Shown here piece after piece: positions 11,179 through 22,212 of a DNA stretch of 64,000 nucleotides. Each line of letters begins with the position of its first letter. Positions within the stretch are counted from its first letter, which is position 1. The stretch lies in the NCBI GenBank assembly GCA_964020975.1, contig OZ026617.1:26641754-26705753 (forward strand), in the 5' to 3' direction. The translations under genes were made by a program, and so were the position numbers. The notes beneath the pieces were generated by a model, which did not search any database, had not been told where the DNA came from, and saw only the letters and a list, made by a program, of their open reading frames with translations. This stretch comes from Hermodice carunculata. Taxonomy: Eukaryota > Annelida > Polychaeta > Eunicida > Amphinomidae.

Positions 11179-14100
11179 TTAATTATTTTGACAAACATAG
11201 CAGTTGTATTTATTACAACTCTGTTCATAATTATTCAAAAAACTATTTTTGATATACAAAGAAAACCCTTGTAAACTATGAGTATGTATTTTCCTTATAA
11301 CATTCTTATCTGTATGATTCACTGTGACTGGAATATCATAGTTTAAACTCTGTTTTGCAAATATTTTATTGACTCTATTAATAAAAAGGTTATCATAATG
11401 TCTGTTGTTATAGTTGTTTATTTCATTTATTGGGATGAATTGAAAAGAGAGTAATCTTACGGGTAGATCATTATGGATAAATTTATAATAGAATTTTAAT
11501 TTAGCTGATGTAAAAATGTCTTGAATTTTTAAAAGTTTGAGAGCTTTCAAAATTGGTTCTGAATGGGCATTGTATTTACTACAATTTATACAGCGTACTG
11601 CTTTTTTCTGAAGTTTTTCGATTTTTGAAAGTTTAAATCCCCATAGAAGTATTCCAAAATTTATATGTGGAAGTATTAATGAGTTATACATAGTTATTTT
11701 AACTTTCAGCGGAAGTTGATGTTTAAGTTTATTTAGAATTGCAATAACTCTTGATATTTTACTTGAAATTTTGGTAACATGCTCCTTCCATGACAATTTA
11801 TCATCAATTGTAAGCCCTAGAAAGTTAAAAAATGAGACTTGGATTATTGGGATATTATTCATTTTTAAGTGTGGTTTATTAACTTTTTTATTTGAATGAT
11901 GAAAGATCATAAATTTTGATTTATCAACATTTAATGATAATTCATTAACTTGAAGCCAAACACAAATTTTTTTAAGTTCTCTGTTAATAGTTTCTGTCAC
12001 ACCATCTATAGATGAGTTGACATTTAGTGTAGTTGATAAGGTAGTATCATCTGCATACAGTATAAAATTAAATAAATCACTGGCATTTGATATATCATTT
12101 ATATAAATAATGAACAGTAGCGGCCCCAAAATAGAGCCCTGAGGTACTCCAGTTTTGATTTCTAACAGTTCTGAGTTAACACCATCAAGATCCACATACT
12201 GTTTCCTATTATTCAAATAACTCTCAAACCATTTTAAGGCTGGACCTCGGATTCCATAATGATTTAATTTTTGTAACAAGATTTTATGATTTAGAGTATC
12301 AAACGCCTTCGAAAGATCAAGAAAAATACATAGAGGTACTTCATCATTATCAAGTTTGCTTATCAAGTCATTTACAAGTTCTATAGCGGCAAATTCCGTT
12401 GAGTGTCCTTTTCTAAACCCATATTGCCCTTTATGAAATAAATCAAATTGATCAAAGTATTCAACAATTTGATTGAATATTATTTTTTCAAAGATTTTTG
12501 ATATAACAGGAAGTAAAGAAATAGGACGATAGTTTGTAAATAATCCATCATCATCTTTTTTATATAAGGGAATTACTCTAGCTATTTTAAGTTTGTCTGG
12601 AAAAATACCGTTTTTTAAACTTTGATTTATAATTTTAGTGATAGGTTGAATCAAGACAGAGCTAATTTGTTTAAAAAGTTTCATAGACATTTGATCATAT
12701 CCAAAACTAGTTTTGACTTTCAAACTATTTATTACTTTGTTCACATATTCACTTGTAACTTCCTGGAATTCAAAATTATCATTTTCAATATTGTTCAAGT
12801 ATTTATCAAAACTAATGTCCTCAGGTTTGTTGATATTTTTGGCCAAACCAGGTCCAATATTTATGAAAAATTCATTAAATTTATTTGCAATTATATTTTT
12901 ATTATTAATAGGTGTTCCATTTAAATTGAATATTTCAGGGAAAGATTTCTTTGATTTATTTTTATTAAGTATATTATTGATAGTTGACCATGTTTTTTTC
13001 ATATCATTTTTATGTTTGTTAAAAATAAAGTCATAATATCTTTTCTTTGCTAGTCTTATATTTTTCTTAAGGATCTTATTATAGGTAGATAGATTTACTT
13101 TTAAATTATTATATTCAACACTATTAGGATTTGTTTTTCTCAAACACTTATAGAGGTTGTCTCTAAATTTTATTGAATTAAGTATACCTTGTGTGATCCA
13201 TGCATTGTTTTTGTGTTTATACTTATCAAATTTTACAAGCTTCAATGGCATGTATTTTTCAAGTGCATCTTTAATTTCTTCACTCAATAAGTTATAGTTA
13301 TTATTTGGATTACTGTTTATATCAAGATTTAGTTTTTCCATAATATTGGCATTTTGCAAATGCAATTTTATATTTTCAACTGATTCAATAGTTTTTGGAT
13401 AACATTTCACAAATTTAGGATTTTTATCTTTATGCAGATCTGTTTCCAAACAAGTAAAGTATGGCTGATGATCAGATAATTTGCGCATGAAAATACCTGA
13501 TGTTGTATTAATAGATGCTTCACTTATTTTGCAAAATATATTGTCAATGAGAGTACCATTTTTCTCTGAAAACCTAGTAGGTAAAGTTATTTTAGGAAAG
13601 AAACTATGCGTAATCATTTCTTCAAAAAACTCATTAAATATTGGCTTTTCATTTATCTTAAGTAAATTTATATTAAAATCACCTAATAACATTATTTCTT
13701 TATTAACATCATCAAAAATTCCAAGCGCCTGTCTAAATTCCTCCAAAAAACCATTCAAGTTTTCACTAAGATTTCTGGGAGGTCTGTATATATTCCCAAG
13801 TAAAATACTTTTCTTTAATTCTCTGTGTGATATTTCAATAAACTGACCTTCCCATATTTCAGAGTGGTTATAGATATCATTTCTTGTATTATACTTATAT
13901 TCCTCATTTAAATATATAATTAATCCACCTTTATTGCTACATTTTTTCCCTTGACTGATACACTGATAACCGTCCAATTGGCAAAGTGACAAATCATTGT
14001 GTGACGTAATCTGGCATTCCTGGAGACAAATTGCGCTAAATACGATGCCTTGATTTTTGAATTCCTCTACCAGCAGTACAAGTTCATTAAATTTGGCTTG

Positions 14101-14316
14101 AATGGAATTAATATTTGTGCTCAGTACACTAAAACGCTTCTTTTCCCAAGATATTTGATTAAAATTTTCAATGTAAGGCGAATGTTTTATCATGTCCGTT
14201 ACATTGGAGTCTGTATCGTTGTTATCGTCATGATGAATTTGTAAAATATTTCGAAGTGAGTTTCCTTCAAAACCACCCGTTACATAATTCAGAAAAGTTT
14301 CGTCTGTGTTAGCCAT
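11179..14316 (-). CDS. LINE ORF2: endonuclease-reverse transcriptase
   Basis: A 1,045-aa protein that nicks target DNA and copies the element RNA there. The endonuclease (about 60-290) has its expected residues: N68 in STNIN, E100 in LQE, Y177 in IYRPP, D213 and N215 in GDFN, D258 in LIDNIF, and SDH at 281-283. The RT (about 530-830) shows NYRPIS, FLDLSKAFDT (D667), GVPQGSILGP (723-732) and the catalytic YADD at 754-757. A basic linker (about 360-480) separates them. The C-terminal 200 residues hold the thumb-like region and end in a small Cys pair (CYVC). Length is normal for the group, with no frameshift or stop. Very AT-rich codon use and many Asn and Lys set it apart from its surroundings. 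Confidence 0.95.
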   Translation of the reverse strand: MANTDETFLNYVTGGFEGNSLRNILQIHHDDNNDTDSNVTDMIKHSPYIENFNQISWEKKRFSVLSTNINSIQAKFNELVLLVEEFKNQGIVFSAICLQECQITSHNDLSLCQLDGYQCISQGKKCSNKGGLIIYLNEEYKYNTRNDIYNHSEIWEGQFIEISHRELKKSILLGNIYRPPRNLSENLNGFLEEFRQALGIFDDVNKEIMLLGDFNINLLKINEKPIFNEFFEEMITHSFFPKITLPTRFSEKNGTLIDNIFCKISEASINTTSGIFMRKLSDHQPYFTCLETDLHKDKNPKFVKCYPKTIESVENIKLHLQNANIMEKLNLDINSNPNNNYNLLSEEIKDALEKYMPLKLVKFDKYKHKNNAWITQGILNSIKFRDNLYKCLRKTNPNSVEYNNLKVNLSTYNKILKKNIRLAKKRYYDFIFNKHKNDMKKTWSTINNILNKNKSKKSFPEIFNLNGTPINNKNIIANKFNEFFINIGPGLAKNINKPEDISFDKYLNNIENDNFEFQEVTSEYVNKVINSLKVKTSFGYDQMSMKLFKQISSVLIQPITKIINQSLKNGIFPDKLKIARVIPLYKKDDDGLFTNYRPISLLPVISKIFEKIIFNQIVEYFDQFDLFHKGQYGFRKGHSTEFAAIELVNDLISKLDNDEVPLCIFLDLSKAFDTLNHKILLQKLNHYGIRGPALKWFESYLNNRKQYVDLDGVNSELLEIKTGVPQGSILGPLLFIIYINDISNASDLFNFILYADDTTLSTTLNVNSSIDGVTETINRELKKICVWLQVNELSLNVDKSKFMIFHHSNKKVNKPHLKMNNIPIIQVSFFNFLGLTIDDKLSWKEHVTKISSKISRVIAILNKLKHQLPLKVKITMYNSLILPHINFGILLWGFKLSKIEKLQKKAVRCINCSKYNAHSEPILKALKLLKIQDIFTSAKLKFYYKFIHNDLPVRLLSFQFIPINEINNYNNRHYDNLFINRVNKIFAKQSLNYDIPVTVNHTDKNVIRKIHTHSLQGFSLYIKNSFLNNYEQSCNKYNCYVCQNN

Positions 14317-14798
14317 GATCGTGAGATAAACATAAATGTTTGATAAACTTTCGACATCTATTTACATTAAAAATACGATGATTGTAATGATGGACATCGT
14401 CGTTGAAATTTTTGTAAAAATTGTTACATAAATGAGTTGAGACACGACAAAGCAGTGATAAGAAAATAAGAAACATACCTATTCAAACGGATAATGAGAG
14501 TTTGGTCTGTTCAACATATATATAGATACCAAAAACATTGAAATAACATGATAAAAAAAGGGAAAAAGTTTCAATAATTGTAAGTTCCGGACCACAGCAA
14601 GTCGTCCGCCATTTTGTACTTTCTATTTATAGTTGTAGCCTCGTTTTCAAGGACAATAAGCGGTACTATATTTTAGCCGCGTAGAGTTTTTTTGCGTAAG
14701 CTCAGTGAAACGGCTGTCGATTGGATGATGGAAGTTGGAACTGAAATCAAAGATAAATTTATCACATGGATTTACGTTGATTAAGAAATAAAACTATT
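14317..14798 (-). other. LINE inter-ORF spacer
   Basis: 482 bp between the ORF1 stop and the ORF2 start. It is too long for overlap-style stop-restart coupling, so ORF2 translation would need internal initiation or another route. No coding or structured signal recognised. Confidence 0.7.
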
Positions 14799-15734
14799 TT
14801 AGTCGGATGAAAGTTGAATATAGCTTGGAACAGTCTGTTTTAGAGCTGCCATACTTGTAATCAGTTTTGGTTCATCTTGATTTTTGATTTTGATGTACAC
14901 TGATCCCATGATTGTCCATGTGCTACACAGCAACTTTTGCGCTTTGGCTTTCCTGGCATGATAAAATAATTCAGATTGTTGTTTGTTCAAATCCTCACTG
15001 ATAAATACTCCAGTATATCCCTTTTTCCTTAAATCCGTCCTGGCAGCATATAATTTTCTCCTCGCCCAAACGTTCTCGCATTTTACCAAGATCGGTCTAG
15101 TCGTTTTCTTTTCATTTCCGCGCGTCAGATATCGCAGTCGGCCAAATCGGTGGGCATTGAAGTTCGTCACATTTATGTTAAGTTTGTTTGCCATTTCTTT
15201 AACAATAGCTTCTGGGTTATCATTCTCTTCATCTTCTTCAACACCAGTTATTATCAAATTGTTTATTTTTCCAGATTCTGTTAGAACGTTTGCCTCCTTG
15301 GTTTTCGCTTTTTCATTTCTAAGTTCCGCTTGCAGACCCATCATTGTTTTTTCCAGTGTTGACACTCTATCTTGTAAAGGTTTCACTATTAATTCGATTT
15401 CGTTTTTCATAACATTTCGTACGACAGTACTCAGGATGGAGATGAACTCCGTAGACTTAAAAGCCTGTTTAATTTGCGATGTAATGTTTTCCATATCCGC
15501 TGCTTTACCCGAGTCTGTCATTTCGGTACCAGCCGTACTCGGAGTAGGTCTGGTGTTGCTGTTTACACTTTTTGCCACTTGTGAACGATTTTCTTTAACT
15601 GCCCTGCCAGATTTAGGAGAAAACCCTAACAATTGTTCATCTTCCTGGATTGAGTCATCCGATTCCATTTTGAAAATATTGCCGCTGGAAAGTTTTAACA
15701 CATTATCTTCCAAGTTGAGTATTTCCCAGGTCAC
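14799..15734 (-). CDS. LINE ORF1: RNA-binding coiled-coil protein
   Basis: A 311-aa protein expected to coat the LINE RNA. Residues 1-105 are polar and probably disordered. About 110-150 form a heptad-like coiled coil (IVKPLQDRVSTLEKT onward). From 157 the pattern NNLIITGVEED, then AHRFGRL, RPILVKCEN and RKKGYTGVFISEDL, is typical of the RRM-like plus C-terminal domains of L1-type ORF1 proteins found in many invertebrate LINEs. There is no zinc knuckle. The first ATG is used here; a second Met at residue 23 (MESDDS) is an equally possible start. Intact frame. A 268-aa antisense open frame across it is a shadow. Confidence 0.88.
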   Translation of the reverse strand: MTWEILNLEDNVLKLSSGNIFKMESDDSIQEDEQLLGFSPKSGRAVKENRSQVAKSVNSNTRPTPSTAGTEMTDSGKAADMENITSQIKQAFKSTEFISILSTVVRNVMKNEIELIVKPLQDRVSTLEKTMMGLQAELRNEKAKTKEANVLTESGKINNLIITGVEEDEENDNPEAIVKEMANKLNINVTNFNAHRFGRLRYLTRGNEKKTTRPILVKCENVWARRKLYAARTDLRKKGYTGVFISEDLNKQQSELFYHARKAKAQKLLCSTWTIMGSVYIKIKNQDEPKLITSMAALKQTVPSYIQLSSD

Positions 15735-15790
15735 ACGTGGATTTGTTTACAAATGGCGACAGTGGGCGTGGCAACTGAAGCTAATTTAAA

Positions 15791-17004
15791 AAGTCCGTAG
15801 AAATAAAAATATGGTGATATAACCGACCTTGAACTTGTTGAAGATCTTCACAACTCTTTCCTACTCCATTTTGAATAACTTTTTTGGTAACTTCCAAAGT
15901 TTTTCCAAAGTTTTGACCAAAATTTCTCTGGAGGCCTAATGAGCCGAAGCCATCACTATGGCGGATGAATACAACCCCTCCACGCAGTTAGTTGCTCAGA
16001 ATCTGGTGCCCGGGTCCACTTTCTTTGAACTTGGTATTTCAAAATGTAGTGCACATAAATTTGTTCCAGGACAAGTTTCTGCATGTTGATTTTTAGCATT
16101 TCAAAGTCTCTGCTCTTTATTTTTATTTTTTTTTTTTTTGAATACCCACCACCAATGAAGTTTTTGGGGGTACATGTACACTGTTTTCAGCTTATCTGAC
16201 TCTCAGTTGGGCTATCCGTCCATTGCAGAATCCTTGTGAGCAAAAATAGCTTGTGATTTACAGACTGTAGCAGACTCAAATTTATCTCAGTTTTTATCCT
16301 ATCATCCTTTCTGGACTTAATTGCATTTTGGTGACCCTGACTTTTATTTTCTAAGTTACAGGATCTCTGTGTGTGTGTGTGTGTGTGTGTGTGCGTGACT
16401 TTATTTTCAAAGTCACAGGATCTGTGTGTGTGTGCGTGCGTGCGTGTGTGTGCACGCAAAGTAGGGGGGATATTCAGTCTGTATAATGTCTGTTCTAGTT
16501 TTTAATAGCCATGTGGCTAAGGAAAAGGCCAAAACTACACATTGACACATAAGAAATACTAGTGTGATGAAGCAAAGTGCATGTAGGTGATGGTCGCATG
16601 ATTGTCAGAATACTTAATTTAATTCATACAATATTCATTTTATGGAATTTGTTCAATGAAAGGTAGAGAAGAGGAATTTAGCTTATTGATTCTGGGTGGA
16701 AGATCCCAGGCAGAGGTACTATGACTTTATGTAATGATACTTTATCTGGAAATTGAAGGATGTCACATTTTGAAAAGTTTGTACCATCTGCTACCCAGGT
16801 GATGACCAATTGCGTGTAAGTGTACAGGCTAAATTTGTTATGCGAATAAAAAAAATCACCTAGTGATCACCCTCCAGTGCTGCCCTCTGGGGTCCCAAAA
16901 ATGGTCTTTTGGTTTCCTGCAAATAAGCACAGTGGGGAGGCACAGCCATGATAAAAACTAGGTCTGTGTGGCTTTGATCTTTCCCTTGCTAAATAATTAT
17001 GTAT
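15791..17004. other. Unrecognised stretch with a (GT)n microsatellite
   Basis: Two adjacent GT-rich tracts at about 16,372-16,398 and 16,423-16,452 are separated by a short sequence repeated on each side (CTTTATTTTC, AGT-ACAGGATCT). A T-run lies near 16,120-16,139. Nothing else recognised. Confidence 0.6.
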
Positions 17005-17435
17005 CTGACAACAAGCTGGTATTCAACTGACAAATTCTGGTGTACAACTGACATTGGGCTGCTGTTTCTGCTAAAACTCTGACATCACACTTTAACAACA
17101 CACTGACAGTATATTCTGTCATTTCTGGCAAATAACTGGCAGTTGTGGCAGTGCCTTTTCATCATCTGACACTGGACTGACACCTCACTGACAACAGTCT
17201 GACAACTGACATTCATCTGGATTTTAATGAAATCCCACTTGATGTCAGTTGATTTGCTGTGACTTTGACAACAGCAACTTTAGTATGGGCAAACTGTTAT
17301 GTAGCTGGTTACCCACTGTAAAGCAACTGACACAATGCTTTTAGTGTGTGAAACCTGACAATAAGCTGGCAATGCGCTGACATGGCACTGACAAATTCTG
17401 GTTTAAGACTGACAAAGGACTGATAAAAGACTGAA
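17005..17435. repeat. Irregular CTGACA-rich tract
   Basis: The hexamer CTGACA or a near match (CTGACAA, CTGGCAA, CTGATAA) recurs about twenty times at 10-35 bp steps, with larger phrases such as ACTGACAAATTCTGGT appearing at both ends (17,027 and 17,386). It looks like a decayed minisatellite. No reading frame or spacer regularity. Confidence 0.65.
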
Positions 17436-17767
17436 AGGACTTAGTGAGTTAGTAAGGGTTTTCTCCTTACGCCAGCCAGAACTGGCCAATTTTTCAGATG
17501 TTGTGTGCTTCCATTTTTACAAAAACTAATTTCAACTGTACTGAAATGAAAAATAATTTGGGTGAAAATTGTAGAAGAGACCAACCAAGATTACATGCCA
17601 CAGGTTTTTTTAGTACCCAACCCATGCCAAGAAAAACTGTTGACTCAGTTTTACATCACGGGAAAGGACTAAAATGTGCACTTCTGTGATTTGATAGATA
17701 CTGGTAAAAATTTCTTCAAGCAGACTCTAAATTGTATATGCATATTGGTTATGTAATGTTCCCTCTA
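17436..17767. other. Unrecognised short stretch
   Basis: No repeat or coding signal identified between the CTGACA-rich tract and the DIRS-like element. Confidence 0.5.
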
Positions 17768-17935
17768 GACCACCATTTGCCTAGACCTCCGTATCTGGGT
17801 TGAACACCCATGAAATCGAGTTGAGTTCACTCACATGATTCCTGAAAACATGACGGTTCCGTGGTGCCATCTCTTGGTTCCTTTGGAACTGGTGGTGACC
17901 TCCAGTATGCATGCTCCCCAAATCATCCTTTCTCT
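17768..17935 (+). repeat. DIRS-like left inverted terminal repeat
   Basis: Starts GACCACCATTTGCCTAGACC and is the reverse complement, with mismatches, of the right arm. It includes a stretch around GATTCCTGAAAACATGA and one around GTTCCTTTGGAACTG shared by both arms. Confidence 0.85.
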
Positions 17936-18989
17936 CTTGGGCACAATTAATGGCTTGCTCTTTCTAGATGAAGCTTTGTAAACTTCTGTTCACGCTTACG
18001 GTTTTAGTGCTTAGACATGTTCCCTTCTGCGGAAAATCTTTCCTAAGCCTTTGGAGACTCTTCAGAGACCTAGATAGCGCTGATATCTGTCCTGCGGATA
18101 CCTCTGAAACTGTTGGGAGTAGAGCTGGTCGATTGGCTTGAAACCCAGATTTTCACGATGGCATCTCACTGTACAGATTGCAGAGAATGGGAAGACAGTG
18201 CAAACCATGCAATTCCTACTTTTTGGCAGCAAGCCATGGGTGTTGATCCAGTGACTACTCCGTCCTAATCCTTGTTGGATTGTGGCCAGAAGTTGGACTC
18301 ACGGAACCACTATATGGCAGCCTGGGAAGATCATATGCATTACTATGGTTGTCGCCTCTAGTTGGGTCAAATTTGCTCTCAGCAGCGAACATACAAATAC
18401 TTTGAGGATTGACGAGAGCACAAATGGCTGCTCTTTGAGCAGGCATAGGTGGCTGGCCTTAGCTGCAAAACACCAAGCTGTTGAGTCTAACTCTGTTGAG
18501 CCTTTAGCCATAGACTCCACATGAAAAGCGCAGACATACCCATGTGGTTTGTCTGCAGTCTCAAGTGGCAGATGTTCTGCACCAGAAACCCCACGGGGAA
18601 GAAAGGAAGAGACGTCCGAGTAGTAAGTCAGGCAGCAAGAGATCACCTTTTAGGAGGTCACGAGCACCCTTCTGTTACTGACACGACTTCCACTGCTGCT
18701 CTAGTCACTGAACCGAGGGTTGCCCTTGCTCTGGAGTCTATGGTCAACAGTAGGTAGATGCAGGATGATAAAATGCGTGTGTTGATCAGCCCCTCTCAGC
18801 CTCAGGCTGTTCCTTCTTCAGAGACCCCTTCGAAGAAGTCAGCCAAGTGCTGACTGAAGGTGTCAAGATCTTGGTCCTCTGGGTCTGAGCACTCAGAGCA
18901 GTCTGGAATGGAAACTTTTGGGTTCCTGTCCGGGTATTCCGGAACCTGCACCTTCTGTGGTAGGTGGGTGGAAGAATGTCATGTCGGGA

Positions 18990-19680
18990 CAGACGCTGAC
19001 ACCTTTTCAGGCCCAGCTTACCATCTACAAGGACTTTTCTCAGTCCGGGTGGGGAGCCCATATGGAAAGGCAGACAGATCTGGCCCTTGGCCGGCGTCCT
19101 TCGTAACTCACCACATAAACTGGTTGGAACTTTTCCACTTTCGGGACCTGGTGGGGCACAAACATATCCTCATAATGTGCGATAACAGGACTGCAGTGGC
19201 CTTCCTCAACAGGCAAGGTGGAATGTGATCTAAAAAGCTGACAGAGTTAGCCAGATGCATCACTCAATGGTGCTCCAAACACAACATCCGCACACACACC
19301 AGGCACGTCCTGGGACATCAAAATGTACTGGGCAATCAACTCTCGAGAAGAGGTCAGCCAGTAGGGATGGAGTGGTTACTCCACGTGGACTTGTTCTTTA
19401 CTCATGAGAATGCAAAACTGCTGGTTGTCGTCCTGGACCCCCAGGCCCTAGTGGTGGCCTAGTGGTGGGCGCTCTAGCCATGGACTGGAGCAACCTTTGG
19501 GCGTATGCATTTCCACCTCTGCAGATCCTCCCGAGGGTACTGTTCCAGGTTCAGTGCCACCATTGCAATCTGATTCTCGTCGGCCCCTGGTGGCCCCAGA
19601 CCTATTGCTTGGTTGACCTGGTGGAAGTAGGTGTCAAACCTCCACTATGCTTACCAGCATGGCCAAAACTTCAGCTGCAG
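18990..19680 (+). pseudogene. DIRS-like RNase H and connector, fossil
   Basis: Plus-strand frames here match the DIRS RNase H pattern: SQSGWGAHMER, then HHINWLELFHFRDL and MCDNRTAVAFLNRQGG. Downstream, GHQNVLGNQLSRRGQ and LWAYAFPPLQILPRV are also DIRS-typical. The part is broken and belongs to the surrounding element. Confidence 0.85.
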
Positions 19681-19819
19681 CCATGAATGAGTGTGTTCCA
19701 CAGGAACCCTCAAGTGCTCAACCTCCCTGCTTGGCAGTTGTCTCACAGCACATCTGTGACAGAGGTTTCTTGGAATTAGTCTCAGACAGAATTGCCAGAG
19801 GTGGGCTTTGATCTTCTTC

Positions 19820-20800
19820 TCTAACTGTTTACTCAGCTCGTCGGAATGTGTTTTCAGACTGGTGCATCAGTAATGGAATCCACCCTTTGCCTCTGTGCAT
19901 CGCGGACCTTGCCAACTTCCTGCTCTGTCAGTGGGAAGTCCTAGGCAAGAGCTTGAGAACAGTGGAGGGTTTTTTCCGATCAGCCATATCCTGAACCCTC
20001 GCGAAGGTCCTAGACATTCACATTGGGAACGATCCCTATCAGTTGGCACTCTTTGCGTCCTTCTACACCGACAGACTGACAGCGAGGCAGGTCCTACCCC
20101 ACTGGGACCTTCTGCTGGTTTTAGTCATGTTGAAGAAATAGCCCTTTGTATGCCTTGAGGATCCCCATTGGGTTGACCTCAAATGCTGGATGTGGAAGAC
20201 TTGTTTTCTTTTAACACTCCCTTCGGGAGCTTAAAAAAGTGAGATCCACGCTCTAGCTTATGGCCGACTCCAGTGGTTGCCTGACCACTCCTAGGTGACC
20301 CTGAGGCCTCACTTGCACTTGCCTGAAAGAACCAAGTAGTTCAAGATTGGGCTACAGCCTGCAAGAGTTTTACCGTTTATTCTATGGATACTGCTCTTCC
20401 CCAAGAGGAAAGAGCTTTGTGTCCCATGAGAGCCCTTCATTGGTAACTTTCACGCACGGATGAACATGTGACAGAGTTCAGCCCTCTTCCTACCCCTCAG
20501 TAACCCTTGTAGGGAGCAAGTGTGCAGAAACACGATTTCTTTGTGGATTAAGCAGATGATCCTTAAGGCCTATGAGACCTCACTGGCAAGGCCTGGTGCC
20601 CTGCGTCTTGTCTCAGCCAGAGCTCATGAGGTGTGAGCCTTTAATGCCTCTTAGTGCACCCTATGGAATGTCACGGTTGCAACATTCTGCGGGCCTGCCA
20701 TTGGCTATTGTCTGTGATGTTTACAGAACTCTACTTGTATGACATGATGGTGCTGGAGGAGGGTATATATGCCTTTGCAGGCATCACAGGCTCCATTGCT
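19820..20800 (+). pseudogene. DIRS-like tyrosine recombinase, fossil
   Basis: The segment has the look of DIRS recombinases: an N-terminal core-binding part (WCISNGIHPLPLCIADLANF), a middle with DRLTARQVLPHWDLLLVL, and a downstream leucine-rich part before a conserved SVTLRP-like phrase. It would integrate the circular cDNA of such elements. Broken. Confidence 0.7.
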
Positions 20801-21484
20801 TAGGTTCAGATACTTGTCCGTTTGGCCCTCCGGATCTCGGTGCTCTTTTGGTTTAGATCAGATGCAACCTATAGGTTGGCGCACTTTTCAGTGGACCTAT
20901 GGTATTGTGCTAAATTGACCTAATCTCAGACCAGTTTCAGGCAATTTGTCCCTTTGTCCTGGTTGACCCAGGAGTTCACTGCCCAAAGGAACCATATACT
21001 ATTCCCTGGTGCCAGCCAGTTTCGCGTCTAGATCCTGTTAGATCTCCAGGTCCAATAAAGCTTAAACAGACAGCGTCCACCCAAGAGGGGGATAGCTATC
21101 ATGTTGGCAGGCGAGTTCCGGGAGGTTCAGTGTGAACCCATGCTGGTCGGTAAGGAGGGTTCCGGTTTCAGCCGGATTCTGCTGTTGGATGGCCTCAAGT
21201 CCACATACCTGTCAGGTTTTCCCTTCAGATGTTGCCTCACTTGGACCAGTGGTATCCCCTAAGCTGCCATTCCCGGCGGTCAGATGTGGTCAGTTTTGTA
21301 GTAATGTTACACACTCCGCCTTTGCATTTGTGTGCCTTGAAATGATGGTTGAGAGGTAACATTACATAACTAATATGTGTATTTTTTAGTAATTTGGGTA
21401 TTAGTAAGTATACTTACCTCTTGACCACCAGAGAAGCCCACCCGACCACCCCTCTTCCTCTTTCAGCTGATGTCAACTGACCAC

Positions 21485-21658
21485 ACTTCAAAAGAATAAG
21501 GACGATACGGGGAGCATACACACCAGAAGTCACCATCAGTTCCAAAGGAACTGAGGTATGGTGCCACGGGACTCATGTTTTCAGGAATCGAATGAGTGAA
21601 CTTCACTCGATTTCATGAGTGTTTGACCCAAACACCTAGGTCTAGGCAAATGGTGGTC
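21485..21658 (-). repeat. DIRS-like right inverted terminal repeat
   Basis: The reverse complement begins GACCACCATTTGCCTAGACC, as in the left arm, and continues for about 170 bp. A partial extra copy of the terminal motif (TTGACCACCA) at about 21,420 may belong to the internal complementary region this family usually has. Confidence 0.85.
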
Positions 21659-22088
21659 AAGAGGTGGGTATATGTACTAATGCTGAAATTACTAAAAATT
21701 TCACGTTTAGACATGGGTTGGAGTCCTGTACAACTGTCACAAAATCAGCTCAACTTTTTCTGTTTGGATTTATTCAGTGTTGGGGAGTCAATTATGATTT
21801 TGGGGAGTTACAACCAAAAGCCATATTGCATCCTGGTCACATGACCAAAACATTGTTACATCTTAATTGTGATGTGCCAGCAACAGTGACAGATTGCATT
21901 GACGTACACAAAATCAAATGTATGTGGTGATTTTGGATTGTCCGTCAGATATGATGCAGTATGACCATGGCCAGCGTGAACAAAGACAGCACAACGAATC
22001 GGCATTGAAAGTAGGCGCGTAGGACTTAATTTCTGTGATAAATACCCAGCTAAGTATAGAATATATAGAATCTCGCATGAGTACTTGT
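21659..22088. other. Unrecognised short stretch
   Basis: Nothing identified between the DIRS-like element and the first hairpin. Confidence 0.5.
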
Positions 22089-22212
22089 GAAACACGGTGT
22101 TTCCTGTCATTTGGAAACATGTTTGCCTGTAACAGTCACGAGTGACCTGCAGTCACTCGTGACTGTTGCTGGCAAACGTGCTTTCGCATGACAGGAAAAC
22201 ATTGTATTTCAC
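22089..22212. repeat. Imperfect palindrome, about 120 bp
   Basis: Arms converge on about 22,148. Inner arms AACAGTCACGAGTGAC and GTCACTCGTGACTGTT are perfect complements around a 4-nt CTGC centre. Outer segments GTTTGCC/GGCAAAC and TTTCCTGTCAT/ATGACAGGAAA also pair, separated by small bulges. Likely a foldback or MITE-like insertion; no target duplication was resolved. Confidence 0.8.

Larger units (their letters stand above)
10901..15790 (-). mobile_element. CR1/Jockey-group LINE, both ORFs open
   Basis: Minus-strand non-LTR retrotransposon of about 4.9 kb: a short 5' leader, ORF1 (15,734-14,799), a 482-bp spacer, ORF2 (14,316-11,179), a roughly 250-bp 3' UTR and a 3' tail of about five (GAGTTT) units at 10,901-10,933. 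Two ORFs, an apurinic-type endonuclease before the RT, and a microsatellite tail in place of poly-A fit the CR1/Daphne/Jockey side of the LINE tree; I cannot assign a clade without alignment. Neither ORF has an internal stop, so insertion looks recent and the copy could be competent. I could not find target duplications, and the 5' end is an estimate. Confidence 0.88.
17768..21658 (+). mobile_element. DIRS-like tyrosine-recombinase retroelement, fossil
   Basis: A 3.9-kb element bounded by inverted repeats. Parts recognised in plus-strand order are a gag-like segment (about 18,150-18,750, with an Arg/Ser-rich stretch), a DIRS-type RNase H (about 18,990-19,300), the connecting segment with FPPLQILPRV and GPWWP, and a tyrosine-recombinase-like segment (about 19,820-20,800, with LPLCIADLANFLL). 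DIRS elements pair an RT/RNase H with a tyrosine recombinase in place of an integrase. The copy is broken, with many breaks (well over ten), and looks old. Family call is from the RNase H and the recombinase resemblance plus the inverted ends. Confidence 0.85.

Noticed and set aside
14983-15789. 268-aa plus-strand open frame
   Set aside because: Antisense shadow of LINE ORF1, which has clear RNA-binding-protein character on the minus strand.
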